Source of the DNA: Gnetum montanum
Taxonomy: Eukaryota; Streptophyta; Gnetopsida; Gnetales; Gnetaceae
Reading direction: 5' to 3'
Length of the DNA stretch: 64,000 bases
NCBI GenBank assembly: GCA_015680685.1
Contig: MNCI01021399.1
Location: 1,696,359-1,760,358 of the forward strand
A program made the position numbers and the translations under genes. Shown here piece by piece: positions 45,431 to 56,911 of the stretch (the first letter of the stretch is position 1; the number at the start of each line of letters is the position of its first letter). Below the pieces are notes generated by a model that saw nothing but the letters and a program-made list of their open reading frames with translations, was not told where the DNA came from and ran no database searches.

Positions 45431-47690
45431 CTTGGCCATAGAGGAAAGCATGATAGTGTGGATCATCTTCTCCTCTGCCAGCATGTTTTTGTCAACTGGT
45501 ATGGACATTAACATGCAAACCATGGCTTCACGGTGTGCAGTGGAAGTCATTATTAAGTAATACAAGCTCAAAGTTTTATTTTTTTGTTTCAAAGCCTATT
45601 TGACTTGGGTAAGGGCATTGAGAAGATCCTATCTACCATCTTGTTGTTTGCCACCCTTTTCCTCCTCCATTCATCCTAAGAGATGAATCTCCTGAGGGGG
45701 GTAGTTTCAAGTTGGACACTAGGCTTTCTCAAGCAAGCTGGTAACGATTGTGTGCATGTGGAATTATCAGTTGCTAATGATGAGGGGGCCATAGGCATTG
45801 AGGACAAGGGGGTAGGCTTGGGGGAACCTAAGGTAGTACATTCCCTAGCCATCTTATCCGCCAAATGCTCTTTCCATTTTTTTCAATGGGGAGGCTGCGG
45901 TGCTACTTTCGTTTCTTGTCTTTGTGCAGTAGAAGTGTTTGTTTGTTTTGACATCTTAATAATGAATGGTGCCTATGGTGTTGGCGTAGGCAGTGAAATT
46001 CTAAGCATAAAGCGTGTGGGGGTAGATGTCTGAGGAGGGACCCTGAGGACAAACAGTTGTTGCAACGTCATTTTTGTCATTATAGGGGTTGTTGTATTTC
46101 AAGGAGGGACACGCACCATGAACGATTGCTGTGGTGGTTCTATGTTTCCATTAATGCCAACAACATTGATTATGTACCCCGCGTTGTTGGTGTTTAGGGG
46201 ATCCTTGTAAACGTGCATTGATGGATTTTCTGGGCGAACAAGACTACTTTCATCCAGGGCTAGCTTGCCCTAATCAATCATGCATTGTATATCGTCTTTC
46301 AACACTAGACAGTAGTTTGTATCGTGACCACACAGTTGGTGATAGTCATAGAAATGTTCCAGCCATAAGTTCTTAGGAACTGACAACTCATTGGGGCTGA
46401 CCAGGGAGGGGTTCCTAAGAAGCTTGCAATACCATTGATGTTGTTTAATTTCTTCCTCTTACATCCGTCTGTGTTGTATATACCTAGCTTCCAATAGTTG
46501 CTTCAAAAGTTTTGAAGGCTTAACAGGTAAAGGGGTGTATTTGGAGCGATCCTTGTGCTCAAAGTTTGGCTAAGGCTAGGTTGACACATTAGGTGCTGAT
46601 GTTGAGGGTTGACCGGTGTTACTTGAGCCAGATGTAGCATTAATAGGTGCTATGACTACCATTTTGTTGTTGTTGTTATTGGACTTGGCTTCATTGGCCA
46701 TAGCGGCCATCGTGGCTATTGCGGCTTTTCCCTTCTCTTTGTCTTTCTTAAGGTGTGCATTTTTGTACGTAATATAAGATGGATCTTTACTAGCCTTGGT
46801 TGTGTCCTAGATGCTCTTGGTCTGAGAAAAGGCTTTGCTAAGAGAGAATGGAGCTAGGTAGTAAATCTTTAACTTAATAAAGTTGTTTACTACCCCCTTG
46901 AAGACGGCCAACAAGTGGGCCTCAGTGATAGGCTCACGTATTTTGTTCAAGGTGATGCTCCACTACTGTATGAATCTTTGCATAGACTCGAGCGGGTGTT
47001 ACTTGATCCTTATCATCTAGTCAAGTGTGACTTCTGCCTTCAGGTTATACTTGAAACGGGTCACGAACTGACTCAGTAGCTCCTCCAAAGTTGAGATGGA
47101 GGCATGTGGAAGCACGTGGTACCAGTCTAAATCCTTTCCTATCAGGGACATGGAAAATACGTGGATGATAGTGTGTGGCCATTGCTGCAACAATAGATAC
47201 TCAGATCTAAATGTTACCAAATGTGCATTGGGATCGCCCTTCCCATTGTATTTCATAAATTGGGGAAGTAGCACCCCAGGGGGGAACGTAAGCATGGGAA
47301 TAGTCGTGTTGATGGGATCATCGTGGTAAAACTTCATGACCTATACCATGCTAGAACTGGCAACTTTGTGGTGTTGGATTTCCTTAGTAAGTGTTTGGAT
47401 AAGTTGAAAAGCTTGGTCCAGACCCAATGACATTGTAGATGATTGCGGGGCTACATGAGCAATTGTTGGATGCATCAATGGGGGTTGCGGTGTAAGGGCA
47501 GTGGCCTGGCTCATGTGGGGCACTATTGGTGCCACTCCTGTGAATGGTGCTGCTTGGGCCGTCCACCACCTAATGGGTGGTGTTGTTGGTACAGCAACCG
47601 CTGGTGGGGCTATGGGGTTGATAGCTTGCCTAGTTGATGGGATGGCCCACAACCCTACATTGGTTTGTGCTACGTGCAAAAGCTAGTGCA
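45431..47690 (-). pseudogene. gag of K, decayed
   Basis: The capsid-type region is open at 47017-47337 (YNGKGDPNAHLVTFRSEYLL, MSLIGKDLDWYHVLP, FVTRFKYNL), a Tat-like gag signature. A knuckle-like motif near 46330-46370 reads YHQLCGHDTNYCLVLKDDI. A proline- and alanine-rich N-terminal part lies at 47341-47690. Low-complexity linkers rich in N, P and T fill 45680-46260. Several stops break the frame. Confidence 0.8.
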
Positions 47691-48813
47691 CTTGGGGTTG
47701 CATGTAGTATGATACTTGAGAAGGTTGTGCCATGGGTAAGGAAGGAGTTGGCGCCCACCACGTGGTTGAGACTGGCGAAGCTCGCATGTGACTGAGACAT
47801 GGGTAGAGTGTGAACGTATGGCAACGTAGCTATGATTGACGTTGGGTATGTTGCTAGAGCAAACTAAGAAGGAAGGGTGACTGGGAACAAAGCTGAAGGG
47901 CCCCCTTGCTAGTACGTAGAAGGTACGTGATGACTGGCCATGACTGACAAAGGTGCAGATTTTGATAGGGTTGTCAAAGCCACGAAGGGGGCAGAAGTAA
48001 TGAGCAGGTTCAACTGGAAGATAGTAGTGGGAGTGATAACCACAAGGTAGGTTTGGCCACCACCCTCAGAATGGGAGTCCAGGTTTTCTTGTCCATCCTA
48101 GAATGCCTCATCAAAATGGGATGCCATATCTTGCTCCCTAGACTTACTGACTCACATCAATTGGTCTAATATCCATTGATACCTTTTTGTCAGGTGGATG
48201 GTAACATCAAGAGTAGGGATAAATTCCCTCCCATTCTAATGGAGGAACTTGAAGTTTCATTTATCCTTGAGTTCTTAGCGATCCAAGGGTAGGTTAGCCT
48301 AGATCTTTGTGTAGAGGAAGTCATATCGCTTTACGTCTTATGCCAAATGTTTAGGTGAAAGATGTCGTAACCTAAGTGACTGATGTGGTGCCAACATTGG
48401 GTTGGGTGATCGCTCGAGACTGGTCATGTTTTGGACCGAGTAGGGAACCTTGAGGTTCGAAGTGGTGGTGATAGTGGTTGCAAGAATCATCTTTTGTCAT
48501 AAGGTAGAAATTGTAAGGGAGGAAAAATTCAACTGGGTGTGCTATGGAGACACCTATTACGCTAAGTAGGATTGCTAAGCTAGAAGGTTTGCTATGACAC
48601 ATGAGGTGTGAGTAGCATAGAGCAATAAACAGAGTAGGTAAGCAATTGGTTGGAGGCTTTCGTCCTGACAGGTTCCAAAGGAACTGTTGTTGTGACTAGT
48701 CTGCACCACATGGTGCATAGACAACCACAAGGGTGTCACATCTATGCTAGTAGGTAACGGGGTACAGACAGCATGCAGGATTACCCATGATATGAGAAAA
48801 GGGCACTAAAGGC
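47691..48813. other. Leader of K
   Basis: Decayed stretch between the PBS and the recognisable gag. It may include the true N-terminus of gag (an ATG lies near 48130 on the minus strand), but the start is not settled. Confidence 0.45.
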
Positions 48814-48830
48814 CCTCCTTCTAGCACCAA
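48814..48830 (-). promoter_or_regulatory. Primer-binding site of K
   Basis: The minus strand reads TGGTGCTAGAAGGAGGG, seven bases from the LTR. It starts with TGG, as required for a tRNA CCA end, and resembles PBS sequences common in Tat elements. I do not assign the tRNA. Confidence 0.65.
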
Positions 48831-48837
48831 AAACTAT

Positions 48838-50787
48838 GATGACCAAAAATGTTAGTGGTTGGAACACCAAGAGATCACTGGGTGCACAACCTAACCCTGT
48901 ATTCGTGCAAGGGTCGTGCTGGATGTAAATGGATGCGAGGTACCCTAAATGGTCTGGTCAATTAGACAGCGACTTAGTTGGTGTACAATAACCTTTTATG
49001 AAATTTTTTTTGAAGGTGTTATGTGCTAGTTAAAACGATAATCAACAAATGTAAAACAATAAAAAATGATGCAAGATATAATAATAGTGAACAAAGAATG
49101 AAACAGGCTTGGGTGAGAAAATGCACCACCCTAGGATTAGGGGATCTGATCTTTGCTTGTTGGAAGGTATACAATTGATATGTGGCACTGGAGGGGCATA
49201 GCTTACAATCGAGTAGTATGCTCACAGGTCCCTGAACTACAATCAATAGCTTGCCATAAGGAATCCTTTGTTCACGAGCCTCTTCCCCAAGCCAATTGAT
49301 AGAAAGCCAAATGCCAAGAATGCCAATCACGAGAAAGCCAAAAATGCTAAAAGAAGTCAACAATCCCAAAATCCAATTCTCAAAGCCAACTAATTTCCAA
49401 AAGAGTTCTCCGAAGCCACCTAGAAGCTAACCCCTTGAATGTTGTTTACTGGGGGTATTTATAGGACCAGGAGTAGGAGAAAAATGTGGTTTGGATACCA
49501 CATGTCCTGGGTCCCATAGAGTGTAAATGTGACTATGTTTTACTACTGCATAGTGCTGCTATGCTATGATCATACTATTGAAACTACATGTGCCAAAATT
49601 TAGTAGACTACCAACAATGAAAGCAAAGTGGGGCTTGTGCTCTAGGACTATGTCTTCCCTACTCTTGCGAGCAGGGTCAAGCATAGGGACAACTTTGGGG
49701 ATAGTCAGGGGTGTGCTAAATGAAGCAAATTTGCTGATTTCATCTATTGAAGAGATGCTAGGATGATAATGACCATTGCCAACAAGTTCTAGAGCTAACT
49801 AAGAACATATTGTTACTTCCATGCAAGTGTTACACTACTTGCGCTATCGAGCCCGTCAGCGTAGCATAAATAGCTACACACTATGCTGTGCTATGCTGCG
49901 TTGCGTAGCATAGCATAGCCACACATCTAGAAAGAAGTCTCACCTAAAAGCCAAAGATACTTGTCTAAGGCCTAGCCAGGCAAGTAACTACAACCTTGCC
50001 TTTCATGCTGATAGGTCTTGAGACCCACTGAGTTCATCCTTGGAACACTTTTAAGCTTTGTGTCCTAGCTACGCTATGCTATGCTATGTAGCGTAGCAGA
50101 GCATAGCAGCCAATGTGACATGCACATTTGTATGATTTTGCAATTTTTTTTCTAGAAACTTAGTTGGGGCCCAAGGGTGAAGTGGGATAGGCAGTCTTGG
50201 AAGCCGAAGTGTGGTCAAAGTGCAATCCTCTTGCTGGAGCCACTTGGCAGAGGGCTTCCGTGCTTTCTATCCTTGCTATGCTATGCTACGTTGGATAGCA
50301 TAGCGCAACATAGCACCCTATGTTGCTTGGATCCTAACTTAATTTTGCAAGCATTTTATTACAAAAGGTTGGTCATGCATCAAGGATGAAGTGGGGCAAG
50401 TATCCTGAAGGACTGAGTTGTTGTCAATGCGCATCTTCAGTATAGTCAGTCTCCCCAAGGCCTGCTACGCTATGCAGCGTAGCATAGCATGGCAAGTATT
50501 GCAGTTAGAAAATTTGTTGAACTATTTTGCTCATCTTGAACACTTTTGGAAACTCCTAGCATGGTCCCTGGGTAGACCATCAGTCAGGTCAATTGTCAAG
50601 TTGGGCAAGCTGGAGAGTTCAGCAAGCTTGTCAGCCCAGGTGATACAAAACTTGCCAAATTATACGGTCCACCTTCAATGCTGACGCTGTCCAGATAGTC
50701 CCTCATGATGCTGCACTTGTGGAAATCCTTGCCCAAATTTCAAGACTCTACTGAAGCATCAAGCTCCTAAAATTTTATGGTGTTTCA
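48838..50787 (-). repeat. 5' LTR of K (1950 bp)
   Basis: The plus strand begins TGATGACC and ends GGTGTTTCA. The TATA box TATTTATAG is at 49456-49464 (minus strand). U3 carries four palindromic hairpins near 49897, 50090, 50291 and 50477, at the same relative places as in the 3' LTR. It is collinear with 31744-33596, with an extra stretch of about 60 bp at 49150-49215. Confidence 0.88.
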
Positions 50788-51150
50788 AAACCAACTGAGG
50801 GTTTGACTTACGCTTACATCGATAGCATAGACACATTAGAGTAAGTCCATCGCTGACTTCCAAGTCTTGACATTGAAAATATCAACAAGGGGAAGTTGAA
50901 AATCCTTGATAAATTTAAGTAGGAGCCCCTTGAGTTAAAACCATTTCCCACTGGTATGAAGTACACATTTCTCAAGAATGAAAAATCGGTAATTATTAAC
51001 TCGAAGCTCACTCCTCAACAGAAAGAGAGACTGCTGAAGGTGATAGAAAATGGTCAAAAGCCTTCACTTGGTCATATCCCAAAATAACCAGAATAGATCC
51101 TAGGATATTCCAACATAGAATTTACACTGATCCCTACATGAAGCCTTGAC
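50788..51150 (+). pseudogene. I protease-RT linker, right of K
   Basis: Decayed coding sequence leading to RT. One phase shows LELKPFPTGMKYTFLKNE and IINSKLTPQQKERLLKVIEN, the typical lead-in of Athila-type RT. Confidence 0.75.
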
Positions 51151-51870
51151 GACAACTGCAGAGGCGACTTAACCCAAAGCTTAAGCAAGTGGTTAAGGAA
51201 GAAGTCAAACAACTTCTAAAAGTTGGGTTCATATACCCCATTACTGATAGTGAATGGGTTAGTCCCTTAGTTATTATGTCCAAAACGAGAGGTAAATGGA
51301 GGGTGTGCATATATTGTAGGCTACCGAATATGGTAACATTCAAAGACCACTTTTTGTTTCCATTCATCGACTAAGTCTTAGACACCATTGCAGGGCAGTG
51401 CTACTATAGTTTTCTAGATGGGTACAGTGAGTACAACCAAATACAAATAGCCCTAGAAGACCAAGCCAAGACTACGTTCACCAGTCCTTGGGGAACATTT
51501 GCATACAAAAAAATGTCGTTTGGCTTGTGCAATGCCCCTGCAACATTTCAACGATTAGTTCTAACCATATTCCTATAACAGATAGGAAATGGTGTGGAAG
51601 TGTTCATGGACGACTTCTCCACTTACGAAGAAAAATTTGATCAAGCCTTGGACTGGTTAGAGTAAGTACTAAAGTGATGTGTAGAAACCAATTTAAGGCT
51701 CAAACGGCAAAAAAGCCATTTAATGGTCCAAGAAGGCATCGTATTAGGGCATAAGATTTTGCAAACAGGGATAGAGGTAGACCCCGAAAAGAGCAAAGTT
51801 ATCTAAGGAATCACTCAGCAACCTAAAACTATAAAAGATATCTGATCATTACTTGGACACACTGGCTATT
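51151..51870 (+). pseudogene. Reverse transcriptase of I
   Basis: Copies element RNA into DNA. The open stretch 51189-51374 starts VKEEVKQLLKVGFIYPI, with the SEWVSPLV and WRVCIYCRLPN motifs. It continues with FLDGYSEYNQIQIALEDQ, SPWGTFAYKKMSFGLCNAP and the catalytic site VEVFMDDFS near 51600-51616 (F-M-D-D, as usual in Athila). Several CAA or CAG codons have become stops. No large deletion is seen. Confidence 0.88.
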
Positions 51871-52430
51871 ATAGATGCTTTATTGAGAACTTTTCAAAGG
51901 TTACAAAACCATTGGTTGAACTAACAAAAAAGGATGTACCTTTCAAATGGGCCAGGGAATGCACACTAGCTTTCCAACCTTTAAAATAAAAGCTCATAGA
52001 AACACCCATTCTGCAAGCTCTTGACTAGTCCAAACCATTCCACATAATGACCAACATGTTCAATTATGCTTTAGGAGCCATACTTACATAGCTAGATGAC
52101 CAAAAACATCCTTATTACATCCACTGTGCAAGTAGGAGTATTGCTAGTGCATAACTTAACTACACCACAACAGAGAAAGAATTAATGGCTATAGTGTTTA
52201 CACTAAAAAAATTTAGGCACTATGTCTTGGGCTATAAGATATTCATGCACATAGATCATAGTGCAATAAGGTTTCTAATAAATAAACCAAAAGTAAGCCC
52301 TCGCATTATATGATGGCTCGTAATCTTACAAGAGTTTGATCTTACAATGATTGATCATAAAGGCACCAAGAACATAGTTGTTGATCACTTATCTCGTTTG
52401 CAATGGGACAACAAAGAGGATAAGTGTCCA
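51871..52430 (+). pseudogene. RNase H of I
   Basis: Recognisable segments are KPFHIMTNMFNYALGAIL, TTEKELMAIVFTLKKFRHY and KIFMHIDHSAIRFL. The final VVDHLSRLQ near 52380-52400 closes the domain. The usual catalytic Asp of the D-A-S motif reads Asn here (TNMF). Stops are present. Confidence 0.82.
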
Positions 52431-53852
52431 ATTTCTAATCATTTCCCTAATGAACTCCTCTTTGTAGGTGTAGTAACTAATCAATTGACCACAGAAAAAA
52501 ACTGGTATGGTAGTATTCTCACCTATCTCCTTACACAACAAACACCACAAGAGTTAGATGCTAAAAAGAAACAATAGTTCCTTCATCGAGCCAAGTATTT
52601 TATGGAGATCAATGGGAAACTTTATAAAGTATGTTCCAATGGCTTGGTTTGATGGTGCATTCCCGATATAAATAAACTATGAGTTCTCCAAGATGCTCAT
52701 GAAGGTCCTTGAGGGGGTCATTATGTCGGGAGATGAAAAACCATTAAAATCCTACTTGTAGGATATTATTAGCCTACATTGTTTCGGGATGCCCATCATT
52801 TCATCTAATCTTGTGAGTGCTGTCAACATGATGGGGGAATGACTACTAGAATAGAGGATCTACAACAATGGATTCAACCTTTAGAACCCTTTGACATATG
52901 GGGAATTAATTTTATGGGGCCCATTACACCAATGTCTAATGGGAAAGCTTACATCATTGTTGCTATTGACTACTTTACAAAATGGGCAAAAGTAGCCGCT
53001 GTTAAGGATTGTACATCATCTACAGCTACATGATTTGTTCAACAATAAATTGTAAATGGGTTTGGCATGTCTCGTGCACTTATTTCTAACAATGGCACAC
53101 ATTTTACAAGTGCAACTTTTTGGAAGTTGATGCAATGCTTAGGGGTTGAACACAAATTGACTACTCCATACCACCATCAAGAAAATGGTCAAGATAAGGT
53201 CACCAATAGGGAGATTATGAAAATATTGACAAGAACTATTAGCAAGTATAGGAGAGATTGGAGCACCAAATTGAATGATGCTCTTTGGGCATACCGCTCC
53301 ACATGGAAACTCCCTATAGGCTACTCTCCCTATGAGTTAGTGTAGGGGAAACTTCCAATGCTTCCCATTCAAGCAGAACTTCGTACACTATCTATGGCAT
53401 GTGATCTCAACCTTGACCTTGATCTAGCACAAAAAGAATGGTTAATGATCCTTAACTTGCTAGATGAGAATTGATTAGCCACCCTATCATCTAACGAATT
53501 ATATAAGGCCTTCAATAAATGATGTCATGACCTGAAAATTAGGAAAGTTAAATATCAACTAGGAGATAAGGTCATGTATTGGAATCCCACACATGTGCCA
53601 CAATGCTCTAAATTTCAAATGCTATGGGAAGGACCTTATATTATTTATACAACTTTTCCTTCAGGGGCTATGATTATTTACAAACCTGAGATCTTGGATA
53701 AGAAATATTTGGTCAACATTCAACAAACCAAACCTTTCCATGAGCTTAGAACAGCTAGTACCAATACTACCTCTATTGTTGGACAACCTTGCTCATTATT
53801 TCAGATCTCCTCCTTCCAACTCAGTCATGGGGGAGAGGGCCACCAATGCTAA
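52431..53852 (+). pseudogene. Integrase of I, catalytic residues lost
   Basis: Integrase inserts element DNA. The zinc-binding part is seen at 52690-52835 (H..H..CECC). The core is open at 52839-53033 and 53067-53345: WGINFMGPIT (first Asp now Asn), SNNGTHF (second Asp now Asn) and ENGQDKVTNREI (the Glu position now Lys). The C-terminal domain at 53574-53852 includes VMYWNPTHVP and LWEGPYIIYTTF and ends ISSFQLSHGGEGHQC. All three changes fit G-to-A mutations. Another stop pair lies near 53475 and 53520. Confidence 0.88.
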
Positions 53853-55332
53853 CCATTCCAAGCCCTTAGCTATTTTTTTTTGTATTTTTGTTTTACACAT
53901 TTGTTTTTTAAATTTTATTTATTTTTATTTTACACCATCTTTCCCATTTTTTCCTATTTTTTTTCTTTACTTTCATTCGTCATACAATAAGTGCTCATGA
54001 TGGTGGATTGTACTATAATGGTGTTGATTGTTACTGTCGGGTTTTTACCTTTAATTTTCAATGTTGATATTATGATATGGTTCTTTTGATAAAATAGGCA
54101 ATGAGTCCACACTATCCATTCCTCTGTTCAACTCTATGATCTCCCTTGGTTTTGGAACTGTATTGTTCCTTTTCTAAATAAACTTATTAATTAATTAGTG
54201 GCTTCATATTCTTCAAATCGAGAAAGGATTCAATGGTTGAAAAGGGTGTGACTTCAAGGGGATTTGATGCATGTGTGCTAGCTATTCTTTTGGGTACTTG
54301 GATGTTTTTCATGGATTCTTTGCCATTCCACCAATAACAAAACATCAAGAAGTCAAATAAATCAAATAAGTCTTTACATGGTGTTTTTCTCACAAAACAA
54401 ATGTGAGAATTCAAAGCACACCCCTTAGACATAATAAAGAAATTTGGGCTACAAGCACTGGTTATGGCACTAGAAATACATGTTACCCATGCCTGAAGGT
54501 TCCCTCTAAATAAGGCCCTTTTTTGCTTCCTGCTTCTCCATCTTGCTCTCCTTGGAATGGTGGTGACTCTTTGGGGAAGCATTCTTGTTGCTTCAAGCAG
54601 ATCGATTGGCCAAGTGTATTGATGTGAGCTCATTGAATGTGGGTAGTTTGAGTCTAGATTTGGAATGAGTTCTACTCAGTCGCCTTAACCATAAAATACA
54701 CAAGGGACTTTACACAACCTTGCTCTTGGGATTCCATTCCATTTTCTATTCCTCATCTTTCTTCCCATTTTCCACCTCATTGTTGATTTTATGATTAGTC
54801 TATCTCCTGGTTGATGCATTATTATTCTTTGGTCAATTCTTGTGGGTTAGTCTTTAACCATATTTTCCATATGTCATTCCTAGAGCTTATAGACTCTTTG
54901 GTTGTAGGTTTGTTAGGGCATAAAGGGCATGAGCCTACTTTGTGGAGGACCCACTAACATTCCTTTATGGTGCAATTGTTAAATTCTTCTCCTCAAACAT
55001 TTCTTACAATCAGCATTTTTTCATTTCATCCCCATCCATGACATCCATTTTATTGGCATCACCATTTTTATTTTTCCCATTTTTCTTGTTCCCTATACTT
55101 TTCCACCCTATTGCTACTAGAGGTTTGCTCTTAGTCATAGGGGCCCTATCACAAATTTTCCCATTCTACTACTTGTATCACCCCTACACCTTGGGTAGTT
55201 ATTAGTGATAAACCTCTAACCTAGTTCCTGCCATAACCACAACCTAGCCAATGCACTTTATATTGAGGCAAGGTATCAACTGCATTATGGTTTACTTATC
55301 CTTCCTCATTTGTGATTGTGTTGTGGGTGCAG
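53853..55332. other. I spacer between integrase and the short ORF
   Basis: Non-coding, T-rich at 53870-53970. It shares blocks with the spacers of D, F and G in reverse complement. A PPT-like motif is at 55131-55150 (TTAGTCATAGGGGCCCTATC). It ends with a splice-acceptor-like TGTGGGTGCAG at 55322-55332. Confidence 0.6.
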
Positions 55333-55545
55333 ATGGCGATTACATGAACTATGAACTGGGATAGGAGGAAGCACTCAAGATGGACTGGAGCTAGAGCATT
55401 TATGCTAGGAACACATATGGTTGTGTGGATATGGATAAACAATGGAAGACGTAATCGCAATGTCGGCAGCAACACATCAAATTTTCTTTACTCTCTCTTC
55501 AAGCTGTTGGATGAGGGTCTGGATGTCATCTATGTACAATGTTAA
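55333..55545 (+). pseudogene. Short 3' ORF of I
   Basis: The ATG at 55333-55335 directly follows a splice-acceptor-like GTGCAG, with one stop after four codons, then open to TAA at 55545. Motifs NNGRRNRN and LDVIYV also occur in the G copy. About 70 codons, no recognised domain. It is unrelated to the long ORF3 by eye. Coding status is uncertain. Confidence 0.35.
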
Positions 55546-55700
55546 CCACAAAGGGTGTGAACACCAATGTTGTAATATGTTTGTTGATCCATTCACCAGG
55601 CACTTTGAGTTTGTTATTCCCTGTCGTTGTCAGTTCTCATTCAGTCAATAATCCCATACCTTCCCAATATTTTGTAAAGAACTTGAGAACGCATTTTTAT

Positions 55701-55715
55701 TTAGTCATGGGGGTA
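55701..55715 (+). promoter_or_regulatory. Polypurine tract of I
   Basis: TTAGTCATGGGGGTA directly precedes the 3' LTR. Confidence 0.82.
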
Positions 55716-56538
55716 TGATGAGCTGCGATATCGCATCCATGATATCGGGCACGTGATATCAGAGCCTTTCAAGAGATATCATGTACATGCTATCAGGGCC
55801 TACCTCATTGCCTTTAAATAAGAGGTGGGCACACTTAGTTTGGATAGTTAGTCTTAGTCCCTTACCCAAACTCTTGCCTTTTTCCCTTTCCAGAGATAGA
55901 ATTATTTCTGAGTGCTTACAGTAGAAGTCATAAAGTGATCGGATCTTTATTCAAGCATTATGTACCTGAGCACACCTTGTGTACAACAATAAAGATGAAC
56001 TTTGTGATAAACCTTATAGCATTCAAAATAGATTAATTAATGTTAATTGTTATTACTTAATTCTTTTCTTACTCAATTAATGTTCTCTCTCTCACCCTGA
56101 AACTCTCCTAATTAAGCACACTCAATACGATCACTTTGAGCATGCGTGTAACACTTGATAACCCAATAACAATTAGCATTTCGTAATCCTAGTAGTGTTG
56201 CATTGGTTTAGGATGTGTATAGCAAGTGAGAACGGATGTTGGTGTTAGGACTAGTTAAAGCGTAATTAAGTAGTTAAATCAAAATTAGTTACTTAGTTAT
56301 CTCTCTCCTCCCTTTGTAACACTAGAACATAAAAACATAAAAACTATAAAAATCATATACCTCAATTTTACTTAACCATACAATCGTGCTATACAAGTAA
56401 TTTTGGGAAGATAATGATTGATCAACCCATCCTTGTTCCACAAAGGCACGTAAGCACTCAGTCCTTGGAATTCGATTGGATCATGCGTGTACACTTGTAT
56501 TCATATGGTTGAGTGTAGGGATACCTCACCGCTCACTA
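55716..56538 (+). repeat. 3' LTR of I (823 bp)
   Basis: It begins TGATGAGCTGCGATATC and ends CGCTCACTA, a decayed CATCA. The TATA box has become CTTTAAATA (55812-55820). GATATC units lie at 55725-55790. Same length as the 5' LTR. Confidence 0.92.
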
Positions 56539-56543
56539 GATGA

Positions 56544-56911
56544 TGTGATCCATTGTATATACAATCAATCCTTTATTGATTTAATAACATAAGGTAAAAT
56601 TATTATTGTTGAGACTACATCTTGCTTAGTCCTTTACACTTTATTAAAAAGATAAAAAAAAAATATGTACATTAGAATTCATACGACTATGATAAGAATG
56701 AAAAAAGTATGAAAGAATAGAAAAGATATTAAAGACTATAGAAAATGGTATAAAATTTGAGAAAAATATAAGAAAAACGTAAAAAGATTGTTTGGTACCT
56801 AATTATAAAAGATGACACCTCACGACTATGGTCTAAGACGGAAATTCAGGAAATTGAACAAGAAGTAAGGGGTTTAGAATTCAAGATAGAGTCTTTTAAG
56901 AAAGGAAAGCC
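56544..56911. other. H spacer, right block
   Basis: Non-coding, A-rich (56640-56780). It continues from 27582 after removal of I and leads into the integrase end of H. Confidence 0.6.

Larger units (their letters stand above)
31744..50787 (-). mobile_element. Element K: minus-strand Tat-like element carrying an opposite-strand gene
   Basis: It is bounded by two related LTRs (31744-33596 and 48838-50787). On the minus strand the order is 5' LTR, PBS, leader, gag, protease, a roughly 6 kb block with an opposite-strand gene, RT, RNase H, integrase, spacer with tandem repeats, PPT, 3' LTR. The gag knuckle (HQLCGHDTNYCLVLKDDI) and RT (DGFSGYNQICI, LNDYMDDITI) are Tat-like. I sees its pol split here. 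A clear TSD was not found: the flanks read ACTTT on the left and AAAAC on the right. Confidence 0.88.
27588..56538 (+). mobile_element. Element I: plus-strand Athila-like element with full gag-pol, split by K
   Basis: It is flanked by GATGA at 27583-27587 and 56539-56543, a perfect 5 bp TSD in the spacer of H. Order: 5' LTR, PBS, gag, protease, (K inserted 31744-50787), RT, RNase H, integrase, spacer, short ORF, PPT, 3' LTR. Without K it is about 9.9 kb. Both LTRs are 823 bp. RT and integrase clearly belong to the Athila lineage of Ty3/gypsy (FLDGYSEYNQI, GLCNAPATFQR, VEVFMDDF). Confidence 0.93.

Noticed and set aside
47443-47686. Tryptophan- and glycine-rich ORFs on the plus strand
   Set aside because: They are the reverse of the proline- and alanine-rich gag N-terminus of K.
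54187-54633. 148-codon ORF on the minus strand downstream of the I integrase
   Set aside because: It is antisense to the non-coding spacer of I. The corresponding strand in G (about 12130-12540) shows no conserved open frame, so it is probably chance.
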